Shown: positions 51,644 to 60,436 of the stretch, in pieces
Layout: each line of letters starts with the position of its first letter
Position numbering within the stretch: position 1 is the stretch's first letter
Assembly (NCBI GenBank): GCA_044220545.1
Contig: JBGAQX010000039.1
Location: 6,126 to 70,125 of the forward strand
Source: Fen-999 sp044220545
GTDB lineage: Bacteria; Pseudomonadota; Gammaproteobacteria; Burkholderiales; Rhodocyclaceae
DNA length: 64,000 bases
Reading direction: 5' to 3'
The notes under the pieces: model-generated
Told to the model about the DNA's origin: nothing
The model's input: only the letters and a program-made list of their open reading frames with translations
The model's database searches: none
Made by a program: the position numbers and the translations under genes

Positions 51644-52729
51644 ATGGCTCTGCTCGAGATTCGTAACCTGACCCGCCGCTTCGGCGGCGTCGCGGCGGTA
51701 AGCGATGTCTCCCTGTCGATCGAGGCCGGGGAGTTTTTCACCCTGCTCGGCCCGTCCGGCTGCGGCAAAACCACCATCCTGCGCATGATCGCCGGCTTCG
51801 ACGCGCCTGACGAAGGCGACATCCTGCTCGATGGGGTTTCACTGGCCGGGGTACCGCCCGAGCAGCGACCGCTGCACACGGTGTTCCAGAGCTATGCGCT
51901 CTTTCCGCACATGACGGTCGCCGGCAACGTCGCCTTCCCGCTCGAAATGGCCGACAAGTCGCGGGACGAGATCCGCCGGCGGGTCGCCGAGACCCTGGCA
52001 TTGGTCCATCTGGAGGACAAGGCCAACAGCTTCCCGCATGAACTGTCCGGTGGCCAGAAACAGCGGGTGGCGCTGGCGCGCGGCCTGGTGGCCAAGCCAC
52101 GCCTGCTGCTGCTCGACGAACCGCTCGGGGCGCTGGACGCCAAGCTGCGCCAGGAGATGCAGGTGGAACTGATCGCCTTGCAGCGCGAGGTCGGCATCAC
52201 CTTTGTTTTCGTCACCCACGCCCAGCAGGAAGCGCTGGCGCTGTCGCACCGCATCGCCGTGATGCGCCAGGGTCGCGTCGAGCAGCTGGACGAACCGGAC
52301 AAGCTCTACACTCAGCCGGCCAACCGCTTCGTCGCCGACTTCATCGGCAAGATCAACCTCATCGACGTTGAAGTGGTGGCCGCCAGCAAGGTCCTGCTGA
52401 CCGTGAAGGCCGCCGGCCTGGGCGAGATTGCCGCCATCGACCCCCGCCCGATCCAGCCCGGCGAACGTGGCACCTTGGCGCTGCGCCCGGAGCTGATCCG
52501 GATTTTCGGCAAACGGGACGCGGCCGACCTGAAGAACCGCTTCGAGGGCAAGGTGAAGGAACTGCTCTATGTCGGCGACGTAACCCTCTACAAAATCGAG
52601 CTGGCCAATGGCTTCGTCCTCGAGGCGCTGATGGCCAACGCCGCGCCGGGACGCGCCAAGTTCCACGAGGTGGGCGATCCGGTCGCCGTCGGCTGGCGGC
52701 ACGACGCGGGAGTGTTTCTCCGTGACTAG
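51644..52729 (+). CDS. potA: Spermidine/putrescine ABC transporter ATPase PotA
   Basis: ABC ATPase of a polyamine importer, 361 residues. Walker A is GPSGCGKT (36-43), then YALFPHMTVAGNVAF (Q-loop area), signature LSGGQKQRVALARGL, Walker B RLLLLDEPLGALD and the H-loop FVTHAQQEAL. The C-terminal TOBE domain begins about residue 235. The stop overlaps the potB GTG by 8 bp. Confidence 0.93.
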   Translation: MALLEIRNLTRRFGGVAAVSDVSLSIEAGEFFTLLGPSGCGKTTILRMIAGFDAPDEGDILLDGVSLAGVPPEQRPLHTVFQSYALFPHMTVAGNVAFPLEMADKSRDEIRRRVAETLALVHLEDKANSFPHELSGGQKQRVALARGLVAKPRLLLLDEPLGALDAKLRQEMQVELIALQREVGITFVFVTHAQQEALALSHRIAVMRQGRVEQLDEPDKLYTQPANRFVADFIGKINLIDVEVVAASKVLLTVKAAGLGEIAAIDPRPIQPGERGTLALRPELIRIFGKRDAADLKNRFEGKVKELLYVGDVTLYKIELANGFVLEALMANAAPGRAKFHEVGDPVAVGWRHDAGVFLRD

Positions 52730-53543
52730 CTCCGGGAAGATCACGCGCTGGGTCGTCACGGCGCCGCCGACGCTGTTCCTGCTGGCTTTCTTCCTGGTTC
52801 CGGCGCTGATTGTCGTCATCGCCTCGGTACGCGAGCCGGGCGAGTTCGGTGGCCTGGCCCCGTGGTCCGGGCTATCGCTGGAGGCCTACAGCTTCCTGGC
52901 CACCGATGTCATCTACGGCGAGATTATCCTGCGCTCCTTCGCCATCGCGCTGCTGACGACACTGGCCTGCGTCGTCATCGCCTATCCGCTCGCCTGGCTG
53001 ATCGCCCGGAGCCCCAAGAAGCGGCGCGACCTGCTGGTGCTGCTGGTGATCCTGCCCTTCGCCAGCAACTTCCTGGTCCGCATCTATGCCTGGATCATGC
53101 TGCTTGGGCCACTGGGCCTGCTGTACACGCCGACCGCCGTCATCGCCGGCATGGTCTATGTGCATCTGCCCTTCATGGTGCTGCCCCTGTACACCAACCT
53201 GGAAAAGCACGATCCGGCCTTGCTGGAGGCGGCCCAGGATCTGGGCGCCAACGCCTGGACACGCTTCTGGCGCATCACCTTCCCGCTTTCGCTGCCCGGC
53301 CTGCTTTCCGGTTCGGCGCTGGTGTTCATCCCGGTGCTTGGCATGTTCGCCGTGCCCGAACTGCTCGGCGGCACCGGCGACCTCCTGATCGGCAACCTGA
53401 TCAAGGAGCAGTTTCTCGACAACCGCGACTGGCCGCTGGGCTCGGCGCTGTCCATCGTCCTGACCATCGCCGTGCTGCTGCTGGCGGGTCTCGCCAGTTG
53501 GGGCGCCCGGCGGGGACTGCACGGCACCGAGGCGGTATCGTGA
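52722..53543 (+). CDS. potB: Polyamine ABC transporter permease PotB
   Basis: Inner-membrane permease, 273 residues with six helices. The EAA loop is ALLEAAQDLGANAWTRFWRITFPLSLPGLL (in part), which docks on PotA. GTG start overlaps potA. The GTG of potC overlaps its stop (GTGA). Polyamine specificity follows from the gene set, with PotD-like protein 1.5 kb downstream. Confidence 0.92.
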   Translation: MTSSGKITRWVVTAPPTLFLLAFFLVPALIVVIASVREPGEFGGLAPWSGLSLEAYSFLATDVIYGEIILRSFAIALLTTLACVVIAYPLAWLIARSPKKRRDLLVLLVILPFASNFLVRIYAWIMLLGPLGLLYTPTAVIAGMVYVHLPFMVLPLYTNLEKHDPALLEAAQDLGANAWTRFWRITFPLSLPGLLSGSALVFIPVLGMFAVPELLGGTGDLLIGNLIKEQFLDNRDWPLGSALSIVLTIAVLLLAGLASWGARRGLHGTEAVS

Positions 53544-54319
53544 AGAAGCCCGGCTTCGCGATCTGGGCCGCCTCGCTCGCCGCCTACGCTTTCCTCTATG
53601 TGCCACTGGCCGTCGTCGTGCTGTTCTCCCTCAACGACTCCGTGCTCAACGCCCAGTGGGTCGGCTTCACCACGTCCTGGTACCGCAAGCTGCTGAGCGA
53701 CGGCGACATGCTGCGCGCGGCGGCCAACTCGATCGGCATCGCCCTGCTGTCCGCGACCATCGCCACTGCGCTGGGCACCATGGCCGGCCTGGCCATGCAC
53801 CGCCACAAGTTCCGCTGGCTGCCCTTCCTCGTCCTCACCCCCGTGGCCATGCCGGAGATCCTGCTCGGCGTCTCACTGCTGCTGTTCTTCCGCCAGGTGC
53901 TCGACCTGACGCTGGGCTTCGCCTCCATCCTGATCGCGCATATCACCTTTTCCATCGGCTTCGTCGCCATCATCGTCAGGGCGCGGCTGGCCGGCATGGA
54001 CGAAAGCATTTTCGAGGCGGCGCGCGACCTCGGCGCCTCGCCCTGGCGGACCTTCCGCCGCATCACCCTGCCGCTGATCCTGCCGGCGCTGGTGGCCGGA
54101 TATCTGATGAGCTTCACGCTCAGCATCGACGACTTCGTCATCACCTTTTTCGTCGCCGGCGTCGGCGTCACCACGCTGCCGCTACAGATCTACTCGATGA
54201 TCAAGGTGGCGGTGACGCCCGAGGTCAATGCAATCTCCACGCTGCTGATGGCGCTGACCCTGACGCTGATCTTCATCGCCAGCCGCGTCGCGCCGGACGT
54301 GCTGAAAACCCGACAGTAA
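53540..54319 (+). CDS. potC: Polyamine ABC transporter permease PotC
   Basis: Second permease, 259 residues, six helices. The EAA loop reads FEAARDLGASPWRTFRRITLP. It begins at GTG overlapping potB by 4 bp. The usual next gene potD is displaced by about 1.5 kb because a Fic gene lies in between. Confidence 0.92.
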   Translation: MKKPGFAIWAASLAAYAFLYVPLAVVVLFSLNDSVLNAQWVGFTTSWYRKLLSDGDMLRAAANSIGIALLSATIATALGTMAGLAMHRHKFRWLPFLVLTPVAMPEILLGVSLLLFFRQVLDLTLGFASILIAHITFSIGFVAIIVRARLAGMDESIFEAARDLGASPWRTFRRITLPLILPALVAGYLMSFTLSIDDFVITFFVAGVGVTTLPLQIYSMIKVAVTPEVNAISTLLMALTLTLIFIASRVAPDVLKTRQ

Positions 54320-54346
54320 CTTGGCGCCTGGCCTGATAGCCGCTAT

Positions 54347-54422
54347 GTGGCGCATAAGTTATTTGCGCCACCATTCTGGCGCAATGATATATTTGCGCCA
54401 CTACATGTCGCTTAGTGGCGCA
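54347..54422. promoter_or_regulatory. Array of five GTGGCGCA-type repeats upstream of fic
   Basis: Five copies of the 8-mer GTGGCGCA or its complement TGCGCCAC alternate in orientation: 54347-54354 (+), 54364-54371 (-), 54377-54383 (+, 7 of 8), 54394-54401 (-), 54415-54422 (+). They form inverted pairs 9-10 bp apart (about 17-18 bp centre to centre) within an AT-rich 131 bp gap. This looks like a multi-site operator, perhaps for the winged helix in the Fic protein. Confidence 0.7.
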
Positions 54423-54450
54423 AACTATTGCCAGGAATGGGGAAAATGAA

Positions 54451-55845
54451 ATGGCAAGGCCAATCCCGGACGATCAAGACGATGCGGTTCTGGAAGCCTT
54501 GCGGCGCGCGCCGCAAGGCGCCGGCATGGAGCAGATCGAAGCCGCGCTGAGCAACCCGCCGCCCCGGCGAACCTTGCAGCGCCGGATGGCCGCGCTGGTT
54601 GCCCAAGGTCGGGTACGTATGGTTGGGCAACGCCGCGCGGCACGTTACTTTTCGGGGAACGTCGTCCATGGCTCCGGTCGGCAGATCTTCGCACTCACGA
54701 CGACCCTTCGCGCCGAAATCCGCATTCCCTTGTCGCACGAGGCCCAGGACGTCGAGCGTATCGTCCGACGCCCACCAACCAGCCGCCAACCCGTCGGCTA
54801 CGACCGCGCCTTTCTTGAAAGCTATCGGCCCAATACCACCTTCTACCTGCCCGCGACAACGCGCGCCGAGCTTCTGGCCGCCGGGCGGGTCGCCGATGCC
54901 GACACACCCGCCGGCACCTACGCGCGCCATATCTGGAATCGTTTGCTGATCGACCTTTCCTGGAACTCCAGTCGCCTCGAAGGCAATACCTATTCCCTGC
55001 TCGAAACCGAGCGGCTGCTGTCGGCGGGCGAAGCGGCCCAGGGCCGCGACGCGCTGGAAACGCAGATGATCGTCAACCACAAGGCCGCCATTGAATTCCT
55101 GGTCGACTCGGCGGGTGAAATCGGCTTCGACCGCTACACGGTACTCAATCTCCACGCCCTTCTCGCCGACAACCTGCTGGCCGACCCCACCGCCAGCGGC
55201 CGGCTGCGCGGCATTGCCGTCGGCATCGCCGGCACCGTATTTCATCCACTCGAAGGACCTCAGCGGATCGAGGAGTGTTTCGAGCAGATTCTCGACACCG
55301 CGACGGCCATCGCCGACCCATTCGAGCAGGCCTTGTTCGTCATGGTGCAACTGCCGTATCTGCAAGCGTTCGAAGACATCAACAAGCGCGTCTCGCGCCT
55401 GGCCGCCAACATTCCGTTGATCCGGCAAAACCTTTGCCCGCTGTCCTTTGTCGATGTGCCGCAGCAAGCCTACATCGACGCCATGATCGGCATCTACGAA
55501 CTGCGCCGAATCGACCTGCTGCGCGATATCTTCGTCTGGGCCTACAAGCGCTCCTGCGCGCGCTATTCGGCCGTGCGTCAGTCGATCGGCGAACCCGATC
55601 CATTCAGACTGCGCTACCGGCAAGTCGTCGCCGAAGCCGTGACCGAGATCGTGCGCGGCCAACTGGAGAAGCGCCGCGCCATCGCGCTCATTCGAGAACG
55701 CGCCGAGCTCGCTGTTCCCGAGCCCGATCGCGCACGTTTCGTCGAAGTTGCCGAAACCGAATTGATGAGCCTGCACGAGGGCAACATTGCGCGCTACCGC
55801 CTCCGCCCGAGCGAGTATTTGGCCTGGCGGGAAATATGGAAATGA
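54451..55845 (+). CDS. Fic-domain protein with N-terminal winged helix and degenerate Fic motif
   Basis: A 464-residue protein. The N-terminal ~80 residues look like a winged HTH (RRTLQRRMAALVAQGRVRM). An inhibitory helix of the [S/T]xxxE[G/N] type is S173-S-R-L-E177-G, as in Fic proteins that carry their own inhibitor. The Fic core motif, normally HxFx(D/E)GN(G/K)R, reads Q305-A-F-E-D-I-N-K-R313: the catalytic His is Gln and the first Gly is Ile, while Asn, Lys and Arg are kept. AMPylation is therefore doubtful. It is inserted between potC and potD and starts after GGGGAA. ATG 54451 is preferred over an in-frame GTG in the repeat at 54415. Confidence 0.82.
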   Translation: MARPIPDDQDDAVLEALRRAPQGAGMEQIEAALSNPPPRRTLQRRMAALVAQGRVRMVGQRRAARYFSGNVVHGSGRQIFALTTTLRAEIRIPLSHEAQDVERIVRRPPTSRQPVGYDRAFLESYRPNTTFYLPATTRAELLAAGRVADADTPAGTYARHIWNRLLIDLSWNSSRLEGNTYSLLETERLLSAGEAAQGRDALETQMIVNHKAAIEFLVDSAGEIGFDRYTVLNLHALLADNLLADPTASGRLRGIAVGIAGTVFHPLEGPQRIEECFEQILDTATAIADPFEQALFVMVQLPYLQAFEDINKRVSRLAANIPLIRQNLCPLSFVDVPQQAYIDAMIGIYELRRIDLLRDIFVWAYKRSCARYSAVRQSIGEPDPFRLRYRQVVAEAVTEIVRGQLEKRRAIALIRERAELAVPEPDRARFVEVAETELMSLHEGNIARYRLRPSEYLAWREIWK

Positions 55846-55873
55846 GCCGTCGCGAAAAGTTGCCATCCAGCAC

Positions 55874-56953
55874 ATGATCTCCCGGAACCGCCTACGCATC
55901 TTGCTCGCCGGTCTGGCGCTTTGCGTGTTGTCACTCCTTGCCCACGCGGAAGACGTGCTCCACCTCTACAACTGGAACAACTACCTCGCCGAGGAAACGC
56001 TCAGGCGCTTCGAGCAGCGTTGCCAGTGCCGTGTCAAGCAGGACTACTACTCGGACAATGAAGAGATGCTGGCCAAGCTGGAGGCTGGCGCGGTCGGCTA
56101 CGACCTGCTGGTGCCGACGGGCAATGCGGTCGAGTCGCTGATCCGGCGCGATGCCCTGCGCCCGCTGGACAAGACGAAGCTGCCGCACCTGGCCAATATC
56201 AAGCCGGAGTTCCGCAACCCGTGGTTCGACCCCGGCAATCGGTATTCCGTACCCTATGCCAGCACGGTGACGCTGATCGGCTACAACGTCGAGAAGCTGC
56301 GGGCGCTCGACCTGCCCACCGACACGTGGGCACTGATCTTCGAGCCACGGCACCTCGAGAAAATGCGGGGCAAGGTGACGGTCCTGAACAGCCAGCGGGA
56401 ACTGATGGCGGCGGCGATGAAATACCTCGGCCACTCCGTCCAGGAAACCGACCTGGCCCGCTGGGACGAGGCCAAGCGCCTGATCCTGCGCGCCAAGCCC
56501 TACTGGGCAACCTTTTCCAACAGCACCTACATCAAGGATCTGGCGGTGGGCAACATCTGGGTCGCCCACGGCTACTCCAACGACATGTTCCGCGCCCGCG
56601 AGGATGCCAAAGCCGCCGGCCGCCCCTTCACCGTCGGCTTCACCACCCCGAAGGAAGGCGCCGTGCTCGCAGTGGACAGCTACGTGCTGCACAAGTCGGG
56701 CCGGCGGCCCGACCTGGCGCACCGCTTCATCGACTTCATGCTCGAGGGCGAGAACGCGGCCGACGTGTCGAACGCCATCGGCGCCGGCAATACCAATGCC
56801 GCCGCCACACCGCATATCCGGCAGGAAATTGCCCGGGAACCCGCCATCTTTCCGCCGCCCGCGACCCTGGCGACGCTCGAGATGCTGCGCGACTTCGATC
56901 CGAAGATGCGCCGGACGCTGTCCCGACTGTGGACGGAAATCAAGGTACGCTGA
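55874..56953 (+). CDS. potD: PotD-like periplasmic polyamine-binding protein
   Basis: Extracellular solute-binding protein, 359 residues. Signal peptide LLAGLALCVLSLLAHAE, then VLHLYNWNNYLAEETLRRFE, the opening of the PotD/PotF family (YNWxxY). Later blocks are YDLLVPTGNAVESLI, the aromatic cleft residues in IWVAHGYSND and FVKTTPKEG-like VGFTTPKEGAVLAVDS. It follows the Fic gene after 28 bp. A sensor diguanylate cyclase starts 44 bp downstream, so this protein could feed both the transporter and the sensor. Confidence 0.92.
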   Translation: MISRNRLRILLAGLALCVLSLLAHAEDVLHLYNWNNYLAEETLRRFEQRCQCRVKQDYYSDNEEMLAKLEAGAVGYDLLVPTGNAVESLIRRDALRPLDKTKLPHLANIKPEFRNPWFDPGNRYSVPYASTVTLIGYNVEKLRALDLPTDTWALIFEPRHLEKMRGKVTVLNSQRELMAAAMKYLGHSVQETDLARWDEAKRLILRAKPYWATFSNSTYIKDLAVGNIWVAHGYSNDMFRAREDAKAAGRPFTVGFTTPKEGAVLAVDSYVLHKSGRRPDLAHRFIDFMLEGENAADVSNAIGAGNTNAAATPHIRQEIAREPAIFPPPATLATLEMLRDFDPKMRRTLSRLWTEIKVR

Positions 56954-56997
56954 AACGTGCAGGCATTCCCGCCGGCCTGACATAGAATTGATCGACC

Positions 56998-58497
56998 ATG
57001 AACAGCCGCCGGATCTTCGATCACCGCCGCCTCATCCTGTTGTTGTGGGTGCTGCTGACGATCGGCTTTCTGGCGACCTCGATGATCGGCTACCAGGTGT
57101 CGCGCCAGGCCATCCACGACGCCATCGTCGGCCAGGATCTGCCACTCACCTCCAGCAACATCTATTCAGAGATCCAGAAGGATCTGGTGCGGCCGGTATT
57201 GATCTCGTCGACCATGGCGCACGATACCTTCCTGCGCGAGTGGGTACTGAAAGGCGAGGGCGAGGTCGCCGACATCGCCCGCTACCTTCAGGAGGTAAAG
57301 GAACGCTACGGTGCCTTCAGCAGCTTCTTCGTCTCCGAAAAGAGCGGGATCTATTACACCGGCGAGGGAATTCTCAAGCGCGTGGCACCGACGGAACGGC
57401 GCGACGCCTGGTACTACCGGGTGCGCGACATGAAGGAGGGCTACGAGATCAATGTCGATCCCGATCTTGCCAACCAGGATGCCCTGACGATCTTCGTCAA
57501 CTACCGTGTCTTCGACTTCGCCGGCAACTACATCGGCGCCACGGGAATCGGCCTCACCGTCGAAGCGGTGCGCCGGCTGATCGTCGAATACCAGCAGCGC
57601 TATCAGCGCACCATCTACTTTGTCGACAGCGAGGGCAAGGCCGTCGTGTTCGGCAAGCCGGATGGCCCGACCACCGATCTGCGCGCGGCCCCGGGTCTCG
57701 GTCCGCTGGTCGACCGCATCCTGAGCGAGAAGCACGGCTCCTACCAGTACGAGGTCAAGGGTGACAATCACATCCTGCACGTCAACTACGTCCCGGAACT
57801 CAAGTGGCTGCTGTTCGTCGAACAGAACGAGTCGGTCGCGCTGGCCGGTGTTCGCCAGTCGCTCTACGTCAACATGGCGATCAGCCTGGCGGTCACGCTC
57901 ATCGTTGTCTTCCTTACCCACCTCGCCCTGATTCGCGACCAGCGGCACCTCGAGGAAATGGCCTCGACCGACAAGCTGACCGGCCTGCTGAATCGCCACG
58001 CGTTCACCATCCTGATCGGCAAGCTGATGGCCGAGTACCGCCGCGAGCCACGGCCGATCTGCGTGCTGCTCGCCGACATCGACCATTTCAAGGACATCAA
58101 CGACCGTCACGGCCACGCGGCCGGCGACGCCGTGCTTGCCGGCGTGGCGCGCCTGCTGCGCGATGCCTTGCGCGAGGCGGATATCGCCGTCCGCTGGGGC
58201 GGCGAGGAGTTCCTGCTGGTGCTGAAGGGCTGCGATCTCGCCGAGGCGGAACGGATCGCCGAAATCCTGCGCCGGCGCGTCGCGGCGTCGCCGGTCACGG
58301 CGGGCGGTTTGCGGATTCCCGTGACGATCAGCATCGGCGTCTCCCAGTACGATGGCATCGAGCCCGCCGACCAGACCGTGAATCGCGCCGACGCCGCGAT
58401 GTACCGGGCCAAACGGGAAGGACGCAACCGGGTCGCGGTGGCGGCAAAAAACGAGCTTGACGCAGGTCAAGCGGCGGCGCCCGCGTCGAGTCTATAG
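56998..58497 (+). CDS. Membrane-anchored diguanylate cyclase (dCache-like sensor, GGEEF)
   Basis: A 499-residue sensor. One N-terminal membrane helix (LILLLWVLLTIGFLATSMIGY), a periplasmic dCache-like domain (about residues 35-285, with YYRVRDMKEGYEINVDPDL), a second helix (MAISLAVTLIVVFLTHLAL) and a cytoplasmic GGDEF domain. The active site is GGEEF (401-405) and the inhibitory I-site RxxD is R392-E-A-D395. So active, feedback-controlled c-di-GMP synthesis is expected. It follows potD by 44 bp, which suggests a polyamine-linked input. Confidence 0.92.
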   Translation: MNSRRIFDHRRLILLLWVLLTIGFLATSMIGYQVSRQAIHDAIVGQDLPLTSSNIYSEIQKDLVRPVLISSTMAHDTFLREWVLKGEGEVADIARYLQEVKERYGAFSSFFVSEKSGIYYTGEGILKRVAPTERRDAWYYRVRDMKEGYEINVDPDLANQDALTIFVNYRVFDFAGNYIGATGIGLTVEAVRRLIVEYQQRYQRTIYFVDSEGKAVVFGKPDGPTTDLRAAPGLGPLVDRILSEKHGSYQYEVKGDNHILHVNYVPELKWLLFVEQNESVALAGVRQSLYVNMAISLAVTLIVVFLTHLALIRDQRHLEEMASTDKLTGLLNRHAFTILIGKLMAEYRREPRPICVLLADIDHFKDINDRHGHAAGDAVLAGVARLLRDALREADIAVRWGGEEFLLVLKGCDLAEAERIAEILRRRVAASPVTAGGLRIPVTISIGVSQYDGIEPADQTVNRADAAMYRAKREGRNRVAVAAKNELDAGQAAAPASSL

Positions 58498-58526
58498 TCC
58501 CGCATCCTTTTTTCGGCATCCGGATC

Positions 58527-59540
58527 ATGAGCGCATCGACAACCATGGAGCTCGTCTGCCCCGCCGGCGGTCTGCCGGCGCTCAAGGCCGCCGTCGACAA
58601 CGGCGCCAACTGCGTCTACGCCGGCTTCAAGGACGACACCAACGCGCGCAACTTCAATGGCCTCAACTTCGACGAGGCCGCGCTGCGCGAGGGTATCCGC
58701 TACGCCCACGACCGCGGCGTCAAGGTGCTGATCGCGCTCAACACCTATCCCCAGTCCGGCAACTGGTCGCGCTGGACGGCGGCGGTGGATCGCGCCGCCG
58801 ACCACGGTGTAGACGCCATCATCCTCGCCGACCTGGGGCTGATGGACTATGCCCGCCGGACTCATCCGGACCTGCGCCTGCATCTCTCGGTACAGGGTTC
58901 GGCCACCAACTACGAGGCGATCAATTTCTATCGCGAGCGCTTCGGCATCCAGCGCGCCGTGCTGCCACGCGTCCTCTCCATGGCCCAGGTGGAGCAGGTG
59001 GTGAAGAACACGCCGGTGGAGATCGAGGTGTTCGGCTTTGGCGGCCTGTGCGTCATGGTGGAAGGCCGCTGCGCGCTTTCCGCCTACGCCACCGGCACCT
59101 CCCCCAACTGCCAGGGCGCCTGTTCGCCCGGCAAGGCGGTGCGCTGGGAACAGACGCCGCAGGGTATGGAGACGCGCCTCAACGGCATCCTCATCGACCG
59201 CTTTGGCGACGGCGAGCGCGCCGGCTACCCAACCCTGTGCAAGGGCCGCTTCGAGGTCGATGACGAGACCTACTATGCGATCGAGGAACCGGCCAGCCTC
59301 AACACCCTGGAACTGTTGCCCGAGCTGCTGCGCATGGGCATCCGCGCCATCAAGATCGAGGGTCGCCAGCGCAGTCCCGCCTATGTGGCCCAGGTGACGA
59401 AGATCTGGCGCGAGGCGATCGACAATTGCCGGCGCGACGCGGCGCATTTCGCGCCCAAGGCGGCCTGGATGGCCGAATTGAACAAGGTTTCCGAGGGGCA
59501 GTCGCACACCCTCGGCGCCTACAACAGACCGTGGAAATGA
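58527..59540 (+). CDS. ubiU: Oxygen-independent ubiquinone biosynthesis protein UbiU
   Basis: Peptidase U32 family [4Fe-4S] protein that, with UbiV, hydroxylates ubiquinone precursors without oxygen. It is 337 residues: ELVCPAGGLPALKAAVDNGA, LHLSVQGSATNYEAI, VFGFGGLCVMVEGRC and the cysteine set in NCQGACSPGK and TLCKGRF (cluster ligands). It begins a tight ubiU-ubiV-ubiT run (ATGA overlaps). Confidence 0.95.
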   Translation: MSASTTMELVCPAGGLPALKAAVDNGANCVYAGFKDDTNARNFNGLNFDEAALREGIRYAHDRGVKVLIALNTYPQSGNWSRWTAAVDRAADHGVDAIILADLGLMDYARRTHPDLRLHLSVQGSATNYEAINFYRERFGIQRAVLPRVLSMAQVEQVVKNTPVEIEVFGFGGLCVMVEGRCALSAYATGTSPNCQGACSPGKAVRWEQTPQGMETRLNGILIDRFGDGERAGYPTLCKGRFEVDDETYYAIEEPASLNTLELLPELLRMGIRAIKIEGRQRSPAYVAQVTKIWREAIDNCRRDAAHFAPKAAWMAELNKVSEGQSHTLGAYNRPWK

Positions 59541-60436
59541 AGCTCTCGCTCGGCCCGCTCCAGTACTACTGGCCCCGGCAGGACACGCTCGACTTCTACG
59601 CGGCGGTCGCCGGCATGCCCGCCGATATCGTCTATCTCGGCGAAACCGTCTGCTCGCGGCGGCACGAATTGCGCCTCGACGACTACATCGAAATTGCCGA
59701 CCGACTGGCCAACGCCGGCAAGGAAGTCGTGCTTTCGACACTGACGCTGATCGAATCCGAATCCGACCTGAAGGCGTTGCGGCGCATGGTCGAGAACGGC
59801 CGCTGCGCCGTCGAGGCCAACGAAATGGGCGCGGTGCGTCTGCTGGCGGAGCGGCAAGTCCCGTTCGTCGCCGGCCCGACGCTCAACGTCTTCAATGCCG
59901 AAACGCTCAAGCTCCTCGCTGGCATGGGTGCACGGCGCTGGGTAATGCCGCCGGAGGCGAGCAGCGACATGCTGGCCGGCATCCGGCCGGCCATATCGGA
60001 GGGCATGAGCACCGAGGTCTTCGCCCATGGCCGTGTGCCGCTCGCCTACTCGGCCCGCTGCTTCACCGCCCGGCGCTTCAACCTGCAAAAGGACAACTGC
60101 GAGTTCAAGTGCATCGACTTTCCCGATGGCATGGACCTCAAGACCCGTGAAGGCGACCTTTTCCTGGCCCTCAACGGCATTCAGACGCAGTCGGCCAAAG
60201 CCTATAATCTGCTGCTGGAGTTGCCCGAACTGGTTGCCGCCGGCGTGGACATTCTGCGCATCAGTCCGCAGCGACACGGCACGGCCGAAGTGCTTGCCGC
60301 CTTCCGGCAAGCCGTTGAGGGCGAGCTCTCGCCGCGGGCCGCGTGGCGGACGGTACAGGCGCAGATGCCGGCTGGCGCCTGCAACGGTTTCTGGCATGGC
60401 CGACCGGGGCTCGAACTAATAGAGGAAGCCGCATGA
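59537..60436 (+). CDS. ubiV: Oxygen-independent ubiquinone biosynthesis protein UbiV
   Basis: Partner of UbiU, 299 residues from ATG 59537 (overlapping ubiU). U32-like fold with LGPLQYYWPRQDTLDFY, YLGETVCSRRHEL and the [4Fe-4S] ligands in CFTARRF...KDNCEFKC. In known systems UbiU and UbiV form a heterodimer essential for anaerobic UQ synthesis. The ATG of ubiT overlaps its stop. Confidence 0.95.
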   Translation: MKLSLGPLQYYWPRQDTLDFYAAVAGMPADIVYLGETVCSRRHELRLDDYIEIADRLANAGKEVVLSTLTLIESESDLKALRRMVENGRCAVEANEMGAVRLLAERQVPFVAGPTLNVFNAETLKLLAGMGARRWVMPPEASSDMLAGIRPAISEGMSTEVFAHGRVPLAYSARCFTARRFNLQKDNCEFKCIDFPDGMDLKTREGDLFLALNGIQTQSAKAYNLLLELPELVAAGVDILRISPQRHGTAEVLAAFRQAVEGELSPRAAWRTVQAQMPAGACNGFWHGRPGLELIEEAA

